This document shows, piece after piece, positions 38,382 to 48,645 of a stretch of DNA of 64,000 nt. How positions within the stretch are numbered: position 1 is the stretch's first letter; each line of letters opens with the position of its first letter. Under the pieces are notes generated by a model. It was not told the DNA's origin. It was given only the letters and a program-made list of their open reading frames with translations, and did no database searches. Both the position numbers and the translations under genes were made by a program. Origin of the DNA: Xanthomonas citri pv. mangiferaeindicae (GTDB lineage Bacteria > Pseudomonadota > Gammaproteobacteria > Xanthomonadales > Xanthomonadaceae); the NCBI GenBank assembly GCA_002240395.1, contig CP016836.1, positions 1,674,001 through 1,738,000 of the forward strand, in the 5' to 3' direction.

Positions 38382-39182
38382 ATGCATTCTCGACATGGAC
38401 GAACTGTGGTGTTGGCTCTCGTGGCTGCAATGCTCGCATCGGCGTGCGCGAGCGGCCTGAGTCGCGATGTTCTGTCCCACACGCCGAGCGTTGGGGCGAC
38501 GATGGTCGCTGGTTGGGAGGCAGGGCCGCTGGCGGGGACGACGTCGTTCGGCTATCTGCCTGGCGAGCGGCGCTGGTCGCGTGCGTTCCGTCACAGGCAG
38601 TGCGATCGGAACGGATTGGAGATCCGAATCGCGTCGGATGCCGAGGTCGACGACGATGCGCTCTGTGAGGCCGCAGCTTCAGCCGCCCGCTTTGTCGCAC
38701 GCCTCTATCCACAGATCGCGTTGCGGTGGCGGATCGATGTCGTGCCCAGCGGCTGGCGCTATCGGATGACCAAGCGTTGGATCGGCGTTGGCGCGCCGCG
38801 CGTGGCGCTCGCTGTGCCGTTGTTTGACGACGGCGCCAGGACAGTGGCAAACCTGGTCGATCTCATCGCTCACGAGGGATTCCACGTGGCGGGATTCTTC
38901 TCCGGAGATATTGCAACTGCTGGAGATGAGCGAAAGGCGTACTACGCAGGCCTGTGCGCACAGTTGGCCGTGAGGGGCGAGATTCCTATGAATTCGCTGC
39001 CCGGTGCGGTCATCGAAGGCGTGGACGATCCGATGGCCAAGGCATCGTCGGAGGCGGCCTATCGGGTGAGGCGGGAGTTCGCAAAATTCTTTGAAGATGA
39101 CAAGCTCGTCGCGCAGTCCGAGGCCGGCGTCGCGGTGATCGAACGTTGCGAGACCGTCCTCGGTCTCAACTGGAGCAGCTGA
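38382..39182 (+). CDS. Lipoprotein with HExxH-like metalloprotease motif
   Basis: A 266-residue lipoprotein (signal VLALVAAMLASACASG). The motif LIAHEGFHVAGFF near residue 165 is HEGFH, the HExxH zinc pattern of metalloproteases. It is preceded by the central strand WRIDVVPSGWRYRM and followed by a helix rich in Tyr/Glu (DERKAYYAGLCAQLAV) that may give the third ligand. I cannot name a family. The gene uses more AT-ending codons than its neighbours, suggesting a different history. It sits between the small redox protein and the LysR gene (minus). Confidence 0.78.
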   Translation: MHSRHGRTVVLALVAAMLASACASGLSRDVLSHTPSVGATMVAGWEAGPLAGTTSFGYLPGERRWSRAFRHRQCDRNGLEIRIASDAEVDDDALCEAAASAARFVARLYPQIALRWRIDVVPSGWRYRMTKRWIGVGAPRVALAVPLFDDGARTVANLVDLIAHEGFHVAGFFSGDIATAGDERKAYYAGLCAQLAVRGEIPMNSLPGAVIEGVDDPMAKASSEAAYRVRREFAKFFEDDKLVAQSEAGVAVIERCETVLGLNWSS

Positions 39183-39217
39183 CGTCGTCAGGGCCGCGGA
39201 CTGACGCGCGGCTGCGT

Positions 39218-40147
39218 TTATGCGACTGCGGTGAAGCGCGCGGCGTGCCGGGCCAGGAACGCGTCGGCCTCCGCGCGCAGCCAGGCGCCGACGGCGGCGA
39301 CGGCCGGTGTGTGCGTGGTACCTGGCGCGGCCAGCAGACGGAAGTCGTGGCCGTCGAGCGCGGGGCCGAACGGGACCCGCAGCACGCCGTCTTCCAGTGC
39401 GTCGGCCACCAGGGCGACGCTCGCCAGTGCGATGCCTTGGCCGGCGATCGCGGCCTGGATGGCATGCGCTTCGTCGGAGAAGCCGAGTTCGCCGCCGTGC
39501 GCGTCCGGCAGGCCGGCGCTCTGGCACCAGCGCGGCCAGTCGGGGGTGTGGGCGTCCTGCAGCCGCCAGACGTAGCGCAGCCGCGGCAGGGTCGCCAGCG
39601 CACTGATGCCGGCCAGCGCCAGGCCGGGGGCGCAGACCGGAATGAAACGTCCAGGCAGCAGCGGCCAGCTTTCGACCTGTGGGCCCGGTGCGGGGCCGTA
39701 GCGGATCGCCAGCTCCGTGCCGCCCGCGGCCAGCCGGACCGGGTCGTCGGCCGCGTGCAGGTGCAGATCGACTTCGGGCGCGGCCGCAGCGAGCGCCGGC
39801 AGGCGCGGCAACAGCCAGCGGGCGGCGAAGCCCCGGGTCGTGCTCAGCGTCACCGCGGGCCGGCGCGTCTGCCGTTGCAGGTCGGCGACGGCGGTGGCGA
39901 TGCCATCGAAGCCGCCGCGCACGCTCGGGTACAGCCGTTGCCCGGCCTCGGTCAGCCGCACCTGGCGCACTTGGCGTGCGAACAGCCGCAGGCCGAGCCA
40001 GTCCTCGAGCTGGCGGATGCGGTGGCTGACCGCGGTGGGCGTGAGCGACAGCTCTTCGGCTGCGGCCTTGAAGCTCTGGCGTCGGGCGGCGGCCTCGAAC
40101 GCGCGCAGCGCGCTCAGCGGAGGCAGGCGGGCGGGGCGATCGTGCAT
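39218..40147 (-). CDS. LysR-family transcriptional regulator (GcvA-like)
   Basis: A 309-residue LTTR with the DNA-binding helix LPPLSALRAFEAAARRQSFK and AAAEELSLTPTAVSHRIRQL, characteristic of the GcvA/AmpR subgroup, and a C-terminal effector domain (GGTELAIRYGPAPGP, GELGFSDEAHAI, GQGIALASVALV). It is divergent from the azoreductase gene, with about 110 bases between; LTTRs usually control such a partner. Confidence 0.92.
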   Translation of the reverse strand: MHDRPARLPPLSALRAFEAAARRQSFKAAAEELSLTPTAVSHRIRQLEDWLGLRLFARQVRQVRLTEAGQRLYPSVRGGFDGIATAVADLQRQTRRPAVTLSTTRGFAARWLLPRLPALAAAAPEVDLHLHAADDPVRLAAGGTELAIRYGPAPGPQVESWPLLPGRFIPVCAPGLALAGISALATLPRLRYVWRLQDAHTPDWPRWCQSAGLPDAHGGELGFSDEAHAIQAAIAGQGIALASVALVADALEDGVLRVPFGPALDGHDFRLLAAPGTTHTPAVAAVGAWLRAEADAFLARHAARFTAVA

Positions 40148-40256
40148 GAGCGCAATTCATCCATCGGACGAGAAAACATCGTTTGTCGGGCACTCGGCTG
40201 GCGCCAATCATGCCGGAGCGCCGCAGTGCGCATTCTCTCCCAGGTTCGACAGGTGA

Positions 40257-40970
40257 ATGATGCTCAGCTTGCTCCATCTCGACGGCAGTGCCCGCCCCGG
40301 TTGTTCGGGCGAGGTCCCGCACGGCTCCCATACCCGCCGGCTCGGCGCCCGTTTCGTCGCGCGCTGGCAACGCCGGCGCCCCGGCGATCGCATCGTCTAT
40401 CGGGATCTTGCTCTGACACCGCCGGCGCATGTCGACGGCCGCTGGATCCATGCCGCGTTCACGCCGCCGGCGCAGCGCACGCCGTGGATGATCGAGCGGC
40501 TGGCCGAAAGCGATGCGCTGATCGAAGAACTGCTCGGCAGCCCGCTCGTGGTGATGGGGGTGCCGATGTACAACTTCGGCATGCCCGCGCCGGTCAAGGC
40601 CTGGATCGACAACATCGTGCGCGTGGGCCGCACCTTCGGTTTCGATCGCGCGCGCACCGGTGCGCCGTACTGGCCGATGCTGGCCGGTCAGGGCCGCCGC
40701 GCCGTGCTGCTGGGTGCGCGCGGCGATCACGACTACGACCCCGGTGGTCGCAACGCCGGCGACAACCTGGTCGAGCAGGGCGTGATGACGCCGCTGCGCT
40801 ACATGGGCATCACCGACGTCGACCGGGTCGCGGTGGAATACGACGAGTTCGCCGATGCCCGGCTTGCGGCCTCGATCGCGCGCGCCGAGGCCGCGGTCGA
40901 TGCGCTGGTCGATCGCCTGGCCGACGAGGCCGATGCGCGGGAGCGGGCCGCCGCGGCCACGCCCGCTTGA
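40257..40970 (+). CDS. azoR: FMN-dependent NADH-azoreductase/NAD(P)H dehydrogenase
   Basis: A 237-residue flavodoxin-like oxidoreductase that reduces azo dyes or quinones with NAD(P)H. The FMN-phosphate loop LHLDGSARPGCSGEVPHGSH starts the protein, and the MYNFGMPAPVKAWIDNIVRV with GRTFGF block is diagnostic of AzoR. Two ATGs lie at 40257 and 40260. Divergent from a LysR regulator that probably controls it. AzoR enzymes act in quinone and thiol stress. Confidence 0.9.
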   Translation: MMLSLLHLDGSARPGCSGEVPHGSHTRRLGARFVARWQRRRPGDRIVYRDLALTPPAHVDGRWIHAAFTPPAQRTPWMIERLAESDALIEELLGSPLVVMGVPMYNFGMPAPVKAWIDNIVRVGRTFGFDRARTGAPYWPMLAGQGRRAVLLGARGDHDYDPGGRNAGDNLVEQGVMTPLRYMGITDVDRVAVEYDEFADARLAASIARAEAAVDALVDRLADEADARERAAAATPA

Positions 40971-41029
40971 CCGCCCGTGCGCCCAGGGCTACCGTGTCGC
41001 CGCCAAGGTTCATCTCTTCATGCGAATGA

Positions 41030-41210
41030 AGCGATGATTAAAAGGGAAGCCGGTGCGCCGCATGGCGGCAATTCCGGCGCTGCCCCGCAGCGGTAACTGG
41101 AAACGACCCCCGTCAACGCACTGGCGCCCGTCCGGGCCGGGAAGCGACGGGCAGTAGGCCCACCACCTCGCAGGTGGCCCGTCCGTGAGCCCGAAGACCT
41201 GCCTTGGCCG
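41030..41210 (+). promoter_or_regulatory. Cobalamin riboswitch upstream of metE
   Basis: The conserved B12 aptamer elements are in order: AAAAGGGAAGCCGGTGCG (41039-41056), AATTCCGGCGCTGCCCCGCAGCGGTAAC (the ligand-binding core), CACTGG, GGGAAGCGACGGGCAGTAGG, and GTGAGCCCGAAGACCTGCC (41186-41204). Cobalamin binding normally represses the gene below it. That fits metE, which is redundant when B12 supports MetH. Boundaries are approximate. Confidence 0.93.
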
Positions 41211-41398
41211 TGCGCACCGACAGGCGCGCACGTACGACCTGGGGCCTCCGCGGGGAGGTGCACGGGCATCGCGCCGCGCTCGTCGCGGCCGGTCCCGCAC
41301 GTCCGCACGCAGGCCCCGGTTCGCCCGAGGGGGCGAAGGTCGGCCGTGTGGCAGGCGGGCGCGCGCAGGCGCGGTGCACGCCATGCGGGCCCTTCGTT

Positions 41399-41419
41399 CC
41401 TCAATCCCACGCATTGAGG
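41399..41419 (+). promoter_or_regulatory. Hairpin masking the metE ribosome-binding site
   Basis: CCTCAAT (41399-41405) pairs with ATTGAGG (41413-41419). The GAGGA Shine-Dalgarno (41416-41420) lies inside the second arm, 10 bases before the metE ATG. It may be the sequester stem of the riboswitch. Confidence 0.5.
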
Positions 41420-41430
41420 ACGCATCCACC

Positions 41431-43749
41431 ATGACCGGCATCACCAATCTCGGCTTTCCCCGCATCGGCCGCAAACGCGAGCTCAAGCGCGCGGTCGAAC
41501 GTCACTGGCGCGGCGAGGCCGACGCCGCGCAGTTGCAGGCAGTGGCGCGCGAGCTGCGCCTGCGCCATTGGCGCCTGCAGCGCGAGGCCGGCGTCGCCAC
41601 GCCACCGAGCAACGACTTCTCGCTCTACGACCAGGTGCTCGATGCCGCCTTCGGCGTCGACGCGATCCCCGAGCGCTACCGCGCGCTGGCCGATGCCGAT
41701 CCGCTGGCCGGTTACTTCGCGCTCGCGCGGGGTCATCAACAGGACGGGGTCGACCTGCATGCGCTGGAGATGACCAAGTGGTTCGACACCAACTACCACT
41801 ACCTGGTGCCCGAACTGCAGGCCGGCCAGCGCTTCGCGCTGCGCGACGACAAGCCGGTGCGCGAATATCTGGAAGCCAAGGCCGAGGGCATCGAGACCCG
41901 GCCGGTGCTGCTCGGGCCGGTCACGCTGTTGTGGCTGTCGAAGACCGTCGACGGCAGCGATCGCTTCGCGCTGCTCGATACGCTGCTGCCGGTGTACGCC
42001 GAGTTGCTGGCGCGGCTGCAGGCCGCCGGCGCGGCCTGGGTGCAGATCGACGAACCGGCGCTGGTGCTCGACCTCGACCCTGCGGTGCGTGCGGCCTACG
42101 GCCGGGCCTACGCCGCGCTCGCCCAGGGCGCGCGACCGAAGCTGCTGCTGACGACCTACTTCGGCGCGCTCGACGACAACCTGGCGCTGGCCGCGTCCTT
42201 GCCGGTCGACGGCCTGCATGTCGATCTGGTGCGCGGGCGCGAACAGCTCGATGCGGTGCTCGGTGCGCTGCCGGCCGGGCGCACGTTGTCGCTGGGGCTC
42301 GTCGACGGCCGCAACATCTGGCGCACGCGGCTGGACGATGCGCTGGTGCTGGCGCGCTATGCGATCAGCGCGCGCGGCGGCGATCCGGTGTGGCTGGCGC
42401 CGTCGTGTTCGTTGCTGCACGTGCCGGTCGACCTGGCGGACGAGACCGCGCTGGATGACGAGCTGCGCAGCTGGCTGGCTTTCGCCCGGCAGAAACTCGA
42501 CGAACTGCGCCTGCTGGCCGACGCCCTGGCCGACCCTGACGCCGCCGAGCCGGCACTGGCTCAGGCGCGCGACGCGATCGCCGCGCGGCGCGCCTCGCCC
42601 CGCGTCCAGCGGCCGGCGGTCGCCGCGCGGGTGGCCGCACTCGATGCGTCCGCGTCGCGTCGCGCGACGCCCTATGCCGCGCGTCGGGCCGCGCAGGATG
42701 CGTTGCGCCCGCTGCCGCTGTGGCCCACGACCACGATTGGCTCGTTCCCGCAGACGCTCGAGGTGCGGCAGGCGCGTGCGGCGCACAAGTCCGGCAAGCT
42801 GAGCCAGGCCGACTACGATGCGTTCATCGCCGACCAGATCGCGCACTGCGTGCACGTGCAGGAAGACCTCGGGCTGGATGTGCTGGTGCACGGCGAGTTC
42901 GAGCGTAACGACATGGTCGAGTACTTCGGCGAGCAGCTCGATGGCTTCGCGTTCACCAAGAACGGTTGGGTGCAGAGCTACGGCTCGCGCTGCGTGAAGC
43001 CGCCGGTGATCTACGGCGATGTCGCCCGTCCGGCGCCGATGACCGTGCGCTGGTCGCAGTACGCGCAGTCGCTGACCGCGCGGCCGATGAAGGGCATGCT
43101 GACCGGCCCGGTGACAGTGCTGCAATGGTCGTTCGTGCGCGACGACCAGTCGCGCGCCGACACCTGCCGGCAGATCGCGCTGGCCTTGCGCGACGAGGTG
43201 ACCGACCTGGAGGCGGCCGGCATCGGCGTGATCCAGATCGACGAACCGGCGCTGCGCGAGGGCCTGCCGCTGCGGCGCGCCGATTGGGCGGCGTATCTGG
43301 ACTGGGCGGTCGAGAGCTTCCGCATCAGCGCGTCGGGCGTGGCCGACACCACCCAGATCCACACCCACATGTGCTACTCGGAGTTCAACGACATCATCGA
43401 GGCGGTCGCGGCGATGGACGCCGACGTGATCTCGATCGAGACCTCGCGCTCGCGCATGGAACTGCTCGAGGCCTTCGTGCGGTTCCGCTATCCCAACGGC
43501 ATCGGCCCGGGTGTCTACGACATCCATTCTCCGCGTGTGCCCGATGTCGAGGAGATGACCGCATTGCTGTGCCGAGCAGCCGAGTCGATCCCGGTCGCCC
43601 AGCTGTGGGTCAATCCCGATTGCGGGCTCAAGACGCGCGGTTGGCCGGAAACGCGCGCGGCGCTGGCGGCGCTGGTGGCGGCCGCGCGCGCCTTGCGTGC
43701 GCAGGCGCAGCGCAGTCAGGCCGAGCCGGTTGCGGCCGTACCCGCTTAG
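41431..43749 (+). CDS. metE: Cobalamin-independent methionine synthase
   Basis: A 772-residue enzyme that transfers a methyl group from 5-methyltetrahydropteroyl-triglutamate to homocysteine. It has the expected two barrels: N-terminal [20 protein letters not shown], and C-terminal barrel from about residue 430 ([14 protein letters not shown]). The zinc site is complete with THMCYSEF and [11 protein letters not shown]. It starts at the ATG after a riboswitch and a masking hairpin. It is a single-gene unit and converges with the fecR gene. Confidence 0.97.
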   Translation: MTGITNLGFPRIGRKRELKRAVERHWRGEADAAQLQAVARELRLRHWRLQREAGVATPPSNDFSLYDQVLDAAFGVDAIPERYRALADADPLAGYFALARGHQQDGVDLHALEMTKWFDTNYHYLVPELQAGQRFALRDDKPVREYLEAKAEGIETRPVLLGPVTLLWLSKTVDGSDRFALLDTLLPVYAELLARLQAAGAAWVQIDEPALVLDLDPAVRAAYGRAYAALAQGARPKLLLTTYFGALDDNLALAASLPVDGLHVDLVRGREQLDAVLGALPAGRTLSLGLVDGRNIWRTRLDDALVLARYAISARGGDPVWLAPSCSLLHVPVDLADETALDDELRSWLAFARQKLDELRLLADALADPDAAEPALAQARDAIAARRASPRVQRPAVAARVAALDASASRRATPYAARRAAQDALRPLPLWPTTTIGSFPQTLEVRQARAAHKSGKLSQADYDAFIADQIAHCVHVQEDLGLDVLVHGEFERNDMVEYFGEQLDGFAFTKNGWVQSYGSRCVKPPVIYGDVARPAPMTVRWSQYAQSLTARPMKGMLTGPVTVLQWSFVRDDQSRADTCRQIALALRDEVTDLEAAGIGVIQIDEPALREGLPLRRADWAAYLDWAVESFRISASGVADTTQIHTHMCYSEFNDIIEAVAAMDADVISIETSRSRMELLEAFVRFRYPNGIGPGVYDIHSPRVPDVEEMTALLCRAAESIPVAQLWVNPDCGLKTRGWPETRAALAALVAAARALRAQAQRSQAEPVAAVPA

Positions 43750-43785
43750 CGCGCGGGTCGAGGTCGGGCGCCGCGCGCGTCGTCG

Positions 43786-44856
43786 TCAGTGCTTGGCGAC
43801 GGTGCGACGCCCGGTCTGGGCGGGGGCGTGGCTCGCATGGCGGTCCGGGTCGTGGCGCAGGCGCAGGCGGCCTGGCGTGCTGGCGTCGGCCACGATCGGA
43901 TAGGCCTCGCACAGCGCACCAACGAAGGCCAACGGCGCATCGCTGCGGAACACACCGGTCACGCGCAGTTGTGTCAGCGACGCGTCTTCGATGACGATGC
44001 GCTCGTGGCTGTAGCGGTTGAACTCGGCCACGACCTCGGCCAGCGTCGCGTCCTCGAACACCAGCCGGCCCGACAGCCAGGCCGGCGCGGCGGGCTTGCG
44101 CAGGGTGCCAATCTGCGGTGTGTCGAGATCGCGGCTGAGCCGCGCGGTCTGGCCGGCGACCAGGCCCAGCAACGGGGCGGGGCGGTCGTCGCGGCCGTCA
44201 TCGAGCGGCAGCAGCACGACCTCGCCTTCGATCAGGGCGACGTCCAGCGCATCGGCGCGCCGATTCAGTTCGAACTCGGTGCCGACCACGCGCAGTCCGC
44301 CGTGCGCGGTATGCACGGTCAGCGGCCGGCGTTCGCGGGCGACGCGGAAGAACGCGCGGCCGCGGTCAAGGACCACTGTGCGCGTGCGCGGCCCGAAGGC
44401 GACGTGCAGCCGGCTGTCGGTGTCCAGGGTGATGCGGGTGCCGTCCTCGAGCGCCAGCTCGCGCCGCTCGCCGACGCCGGTGGCGTAGACACGCTCGGTC
44501 GGCGCGGCCGGCACCAGCAGCTGCCAGGCGCCGAGCAGCGCCAGGGCGAGAGTGGCCGCCAGGCCCGCGGCGACTGGCCAGCGACGACGGGGACGCGTGC
44601 GCTCGCTGCGATCGGCCGGCGCGACCGCGTCCAGGCGGCGCGCGATCTCCGGATCCGGTGCATGCGTGCCCAGCCCGGTCCACAGCCGCTCCAGGCGTTC
44701 GTAGGCGGCGCGATGGCGGGGATCGGCGTCGATCCAGTCCTGCCAGGCGCGCAGGTCGGCGCCGCTCACGTCGTCAGCGCGCAGGCGTGCGAACCACGCG
44801 GCTGCGCGGCGCCGGATCGGGTCGCCGCCTTCGATCAGCTCGAGCTCAGGCTTCAT
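43786..44856 (-). CDS. FecR-family anti-sigma regulator
   Basis: A 356-residue inner-membrane protein that relays a signal from the TonB receptor to the sigma factor. It has a cytoplasmic N-terminal part (AAAWFARLRADDVSGADLRA), one membrane helix (VAAGLAATLALALLGAWQLL, about residues 95-115), then the periplasmic FecR domain (GERRELALEDGTRITLDTDS, RGRAFFRVARERRPLTVHTA). Its stop side converges with metE. Its start overlaps the sigma gene by four bases (ATGA, 44853-44856). Confidence 0.92.
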   Translation of the reverse strand: MKPELELIEGGDPIRRRAAAWFARLRADDVSGADLRAWQDWIDADPRHRAAYERLERLWTGLGTHAPDPEIARRLDAVAPADRSERTRPRRRWPVAAGLAATLALALLGAWQLLVPAAPTERVYATGVGERRELALEDGTRITLDTDSRLHVAFGPRTRTVVLDRGRAFFRVARERRPLTVHTAHGGLRVVGTEFELNRRADALDVALIEGEVVLLPLDDGRDDRPAPLLGLVAGQTARLSRDLDTPQIGTLRKPAAPAWLSGRLVFEDATLAEVVAEFNRYSHERIVIEDASLTQLRVTGVFRSDAPLAFVGALCEAYPIVADASTPGRLRLRHDPDRHASHAPAQTGRRTVAKH

Positions 44857-45413
44857 GCCTCGTCCAGGGTCGCATCCAAGTGCATCAGGGCCCGCATCAT
44901 GTGCTTCTCCACCGCGCTCACGCTAATGCCAAGCCGCTTGGCGACGGCGCTGTAGGTCAGCCCATCATATCGCTGCAGCAAGAAGACCTCGCGGCAGCGC
45001 GGCGGCAAGGCATCGAGCGCCTGCAGGAACCGCTGCAGACGCGCCTTGTCTGCGTAGACGCACTCGCAGGACGGTTCCTCACTCTGCCAGGCCGCGGCGA
45101 CCGCCTCGATCGGCACGTGGTCGGATGCGCGGTGGCTGCGGTCGCGGCGGAAGCGGTCGCGCAGCAGGTTGGAGGCGATGCGCATCAGGAAGGCTTCGAC
45201 GTTCGCCAACCCGGCCAGGCGATGGCCCGGCTGCTGGCTCAGGCGCGCCAGCGTGTCCTGGGTCAGGTCCTCGGCGTCTTCCGCGCTCGTCAGGTGCCGC
45301 GAGAAATAGCGCAGCAGCGCCGGCCGGTAGTGCTGGGCCAGACGGGTGACGTTCCGCTCGTCGGGCTGCGACAGGGCAGCCTCGGACGCCTTGCCGGGGG
45401 CGGGCGCAGTCAT
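44853..45413 (-). CDS. ECF sigma factor, FecI-like
   Basis: A 186-residue extracytoplasmic-function sigma-70 protein. Region 2 is YFSRHLTSAEDAEDLTQDTL and region 4 includes LPPRCREVFLLQRYDGLTY, SAVAKRLGISVSAVEKHMMR. It should switch on the STN receptor that is divergently transcribed at 45582 when FecR is relieved. The ATG at 45413 fits the conserved region; further upstream in-frame ATGs exist but have no support. It is coupled to fecR by a 4-base overlap. Confidence 0.93.
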   Translation of the reverse strand: MTAPAPGKASEAALSQPDERNVTRLAQHYRPALLRYFSRHLTSAEDAEDLTQDTLARLSQQPGHRLAGLANVEAFLMRIASNLLRDRFRRDRSHRASDHVPIEAVAAAWQSEEPSCECVYADKARLQRFLQALDALPPRCREVFLLQRYDGLTYSAVAKRLGISVSAVEKHMMRALMHLDATLDEA

Positions 45414-45581
45414 CGGGTGTGGGAGGAGGGCAGACGAATGTCGTCTTCGAACCCTATGTGACCGGCCCGTGATGAGCAAGCTGAGGAATTGTGGCGCTCG
45501 TGCGTCTACATCGAGGACAGGGGCGTCATGACCATTCGTCATGGACGGGCGGGGACCGATCACGACTTTCGAGGGGATTTC

Positions 45582-48500
45582 ATGGCAAAGAGTTTGAAGG
45601 CACGCCGCGCGCGTCGCCATTCGTTGCATCCGCTGGTGCCGGCACTGGCGATCGCGCTGGGGTGCATGGTCGGTGTCGTCGTCCCGGCGTCGGCGCAGGA
45701 GGCGCAGCGCGAGTACGCGGTGCAGAGTCAGCCGCTGGGCGCGGCGCTCAACCAATTGGCGCTCAGCGCCGAGCGCGAGATCATCGTGGCGCCGGACCTG
45801 GTCCGCGGCCTGACCGCGCCTGCGGTCTCCGGGCGCCACAGCCTGAGCGAAGCATTGGACCTGATGCTCGCCGGCACCGGGCTCACCTATCGCGAGAGCG
45901 ATGGCCGGGTGATCATCGTCGCCGACGAGAACGCGCCGCGCGCGGCAGCGTCGCCGGCGGCGTCCGGTGCGCGCACGGCGGTCGGGGGGCCGTCGGGCGA
46001 TGCGGTCAGCCTGGACACCGTCCGCGTGTCGGCCTCGCGTATCGACCGGCCCGATTTCGTCTCCCCGACGCCGATCCTGCCGATCAGCGCCGAAGAGTTG
46101 AACCTGGACATGCGCACCAATATTGGTGCCGCGCTCAACGACCTGCCGCAGTTCCGCGCGACCAGTTCGCCGCAGACCACCGGCTCCAACACCGGCGCCG
46201 GCAACGCCCCGGTCGACCTGCGCGGCCTGGGCATCAGCCGGACCCTGGTGCTGCTCGACGGTCGCCGGGTCTCGGGTGACAACGACCTCAACACCGTGCC
46301 TTCGGTGCTGGTGAAGTACGTGGACGTGGTGACCGGCGGTGCGTCGGCGGCCTGGGGCTCGGGCGCGGTTGGCGGTGTGGTCAACATCACCCTCGATCAC
46401 GACTTCGAGGGCGTGAAGTTCGGCGCGCAGGCCGGGCGTTCGACCTATTCGGATGGCGACGAAAAGCGCTTCGAGGGCGCTTGGGGTACGCGCTTTGCGG
46501 GCGATCGCGGTCACCTGCTGGTCGGCGGCGAGTTTCTCGACAACGACGGCATCGTGCCGCGCAGTGCCCGGCCGCGAGCCGGCCGCTGGTCGACGCTGCG
46601 GATCGACGGCCAGCCGACGCTGATGCCCGACGTGGGCTTCGCCGATGCCGCGATCGGCGGCCTGATCGTTGGCGCCCGCGATGCGAGCGGCAATGCGGTG
46701 CGTGGCTTCTCGCTGACCGGCCAGGCCTTCAACCCCGACGGGTCGTTGCGCCCCTTCGATTACGGCACCGTGGTCGGCGCGCTGATGAGCGGCGGCGAAG
46801 GCCCGTCGAACGACGACTACAGCCCGCTGAGCGCGCCACAGAAGCGCTATTCGACGCTGGCCAGCGTGCGCTACGACCTCACCGACACCGTCCGGATGAG
46901 CGCCGACGTGCGTCACTCGCGCATGTACAACCACTACATCTGGTTCGGCGACCACAACCGCGGCAACCTGTCGATCGGTCTGGACAACGCGTTCCTGCCG
47001 GATGCCGTGCGCGAGGAGATGCTCGCCGCCGGTGCCAGCACGCTGACGCTGGGCCGGTTCAACAATGACATCAACTATCCGCGGATCGACTTCGAGCGCC
47101 GCACCACTCAGGCCACGCTGGCGTTCGACGGCTATGCCGGCGACTGGCGCTGGAGCACCTACTACTCGCATGGTGAGGCGGAGCAGAACTTCGACACGCC
47201 CGGCTTCGTGCTGCGGCAGGAGTGGGCGAACGCGATCGACTCTGTCATCGACCCGGTGACCGGTGCCCCGGTGTGCCGGGTCACGCTCGCCGATCCCAGC
47301 GTCGCCTGCGTGCCGATCAACGTGTTCGGCGAAGGCGCGCCATCACAGGCGGCGGCCGACTACGTGACCGGCACGCCCAGCCAGCGCTCGACGGTCAAGC
47401 TCGACACCTTTGGTGCGAGCCTGCGCGGCGAACCGTTCCAGATGCCGGCTGGCGCCGCGTCGGTGGCGGTGGGCGTGGAAGCGCGGCGCGAGTCGATCGA
47501 CCAGCGCGTCGGCGCGCTCGATGCGGCGAAAGCCTTCCGCTCCTTCAGCTTCAACCCGATGCAGGGCAGCTTCACGGTCAAGGAGCTGTTCGGCGAGGTG
47601 CTGCTGCCGATCGCCAAGGACCGCGGTCTGCTGCACGACTTCGGCGTCAACGCTGCCGCGCGCGTGTCCGACTATTCCACCACCGGGGCGATCTGGTCCT
47701 GGAAGCTGGGCGCGACCAATGAGTTCTTTCCGGGCTTTCGCGGCCGCATCGCGCGCTCGCGCGACATCCGCTCGGCCAACCTGAGCGAGCTGTACACCAC
47801 CAGCACCACCGGCTGGAGCACCGTGCTCGATCCGGTCACCGGCCAGACGGTGTATGCGCTGAGCAATGGCGGCGGCAATCCGGCGCTGACGCCCGAGACC
47901 GCCGACACGCTCACGGTCGGCCTGACCTGGTCGCCGCAGTCGGTCGAGGGGCTGGACCTGTCGGTCGACTACTTCGACATCCAGATCGAGGACGTCATCA
48001 CCACGGTGGGCTTGCAGGACATCCTCAATCGCTGCGCGGCAGGGAACCCAGCGATGTGCGCACGGGTGGAGCGCGATGCCGGCGGCAACATCACCCGCAT
48101 CGTCTCCACCTACACCAACCTGTCGCAGTACAAGACCGACGGCGTGGACATCGAGCTGGCCTACAAGCGGCCGACGACGCTGTTCGGTGTGGGCGGCACA
48201 CTGACCACGCGCACCCTGGCCAGCTGGATCAACAGCCTGACCACCGACGATGGCATCAGCAACATCGAGTACGTCGGCTCGCAGGGGTATGCGTTCGGCC
48301 TGGGCGTGCCGCGCTGGCGCGCGGTCAGCAGCCTGACGTTCAACAGCGACCGGTTCTCGGCCAACGTCCGTGCCCGTTACATCTCGTCGGGGCAGTACGA
48401 CCGCAACCAGGCGATCGTCAACGGTGCGATCGGCAGCTACCTCTACTACGACCTGGGCGCGAGCACGCGCTTGGGCGAGGGCGGGCAGCTGGAGCTGTAC

Positions 48501-48611
48501 GGCGCGATCAATAACGTCACCAACAAGCAGGCGCCGATCGGATCGACGTTCTCGCCGTACTACGACGTGATGGGCCGCTACTACACCGCCGGCGTTCGTC
48601 TGAAGTTCTGA
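45582..48611 (+). CDS. TonB-dependent receptor with STN signalling domain
   Basis: A 1009-residue outer-membrane receptor. After the signal peptide (ending ASAQ) an STN domain (REYAVQSQPLGAALNQLALS, LMLAGTGLTYRESDGRVIIV, about residues 45-115) reads the FecR signal. A TonB-box-like VSLDTVRVSASR, plug (NAPVDLRGLGISRTLVLLDG, GGASAAWGSGAVGGVVNITL) and a large barrel ending YYTAGVRLKF follow. The ATG at 45582 is preceded by GAGGGG. Receptors of this length in Xanthomonads often import peptides or plant glycans. The adjacent S9 peptidase suggests peptides. Confidence 0.94.
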   Translation: MAKSLKARRARRHSLHPLVPALAIALGCMVGVVVPASAQEAQREYAVQSQPLGAALNQLALSAEREIIVAPDLVRGLTAPAVSGRHSLSEALDLMLAGTGLTYRESDGRVIIVADENAPRAAASPAASGARTAVGGPSGDAVSLDTVRVSASRIDRPDFVSPTPILPISAEELNLDMRTNIGAALNDLPQFRATSSPQTTGSNTGAGNAPVDLRGLGISRTLVLLDGRRVSGDNDLNTVPSVLVKYVDVVTGGASAAWGSGAVGGVVNITLDHDFEGVKFGAQAGRSTYSDGDEKRFEGAWGTRFAGDRGHLLVGGEFLDNDGIVPRSARPRAGRWSTLRIDGQPTLMPDVGFADAAIGGLIVGARDASGNAVRGFSLTGQAFNPDGSLRPFDYGTVVGALMSGGEGPSNDDYSPLSAPQKRYSTLASVRYDLTDTVRMSADVRHSRMYNHYIWFGDHNRGNLSIGLDNAFLPDAVREEMLAAGASTLTLGRFNNDINYPRIDFERRTTQATLAFDGYAGDWRWSTYYSHGEAEQNFDTPGFVLRQEWANAIDSVIDPVTGAPVCRVTLADPSVACVPINVFGEGAPSQAAADYVTGTPSQRSTVKLDTFGASLRGEPFQMPAGAASVAVGVEARRESIDQRVGALDAAKAFRSFSFNPMQGSFTVKELFGEVLLPIAKDRGLLHDFGVNAAARVSDYSTTGAIWSWKLGATNEFFPGFRGRIARSRDIRSANLSELYTTSTTGWSTVLDPVTGQTVYALSNGGGNPALTPETADTLTVGLTWSPQSVEGLDLSVDYFDIQIEDVITTVGLQDILNRCAAGNPAMCARVERDAGGNITRIVSTYTNLSQYKTDGVDIELAYKRPTTLFGVGGTLTTRTLASWINSLTTDDGISNIEYVGSQGYAFGLGVPRWRAVSSLTFNSDRFSANVRARYISSGQYDRNQAIVNGAIGSYLYYDLGASTRLGEGGQLELYGAINNVTNKQAPIGSTFSPYYDVMGRYYTAGVRLKF

Positions 48612-48645
48612 GCGTCCCGCTCCCCGACACGAAGGTATGACCTCC

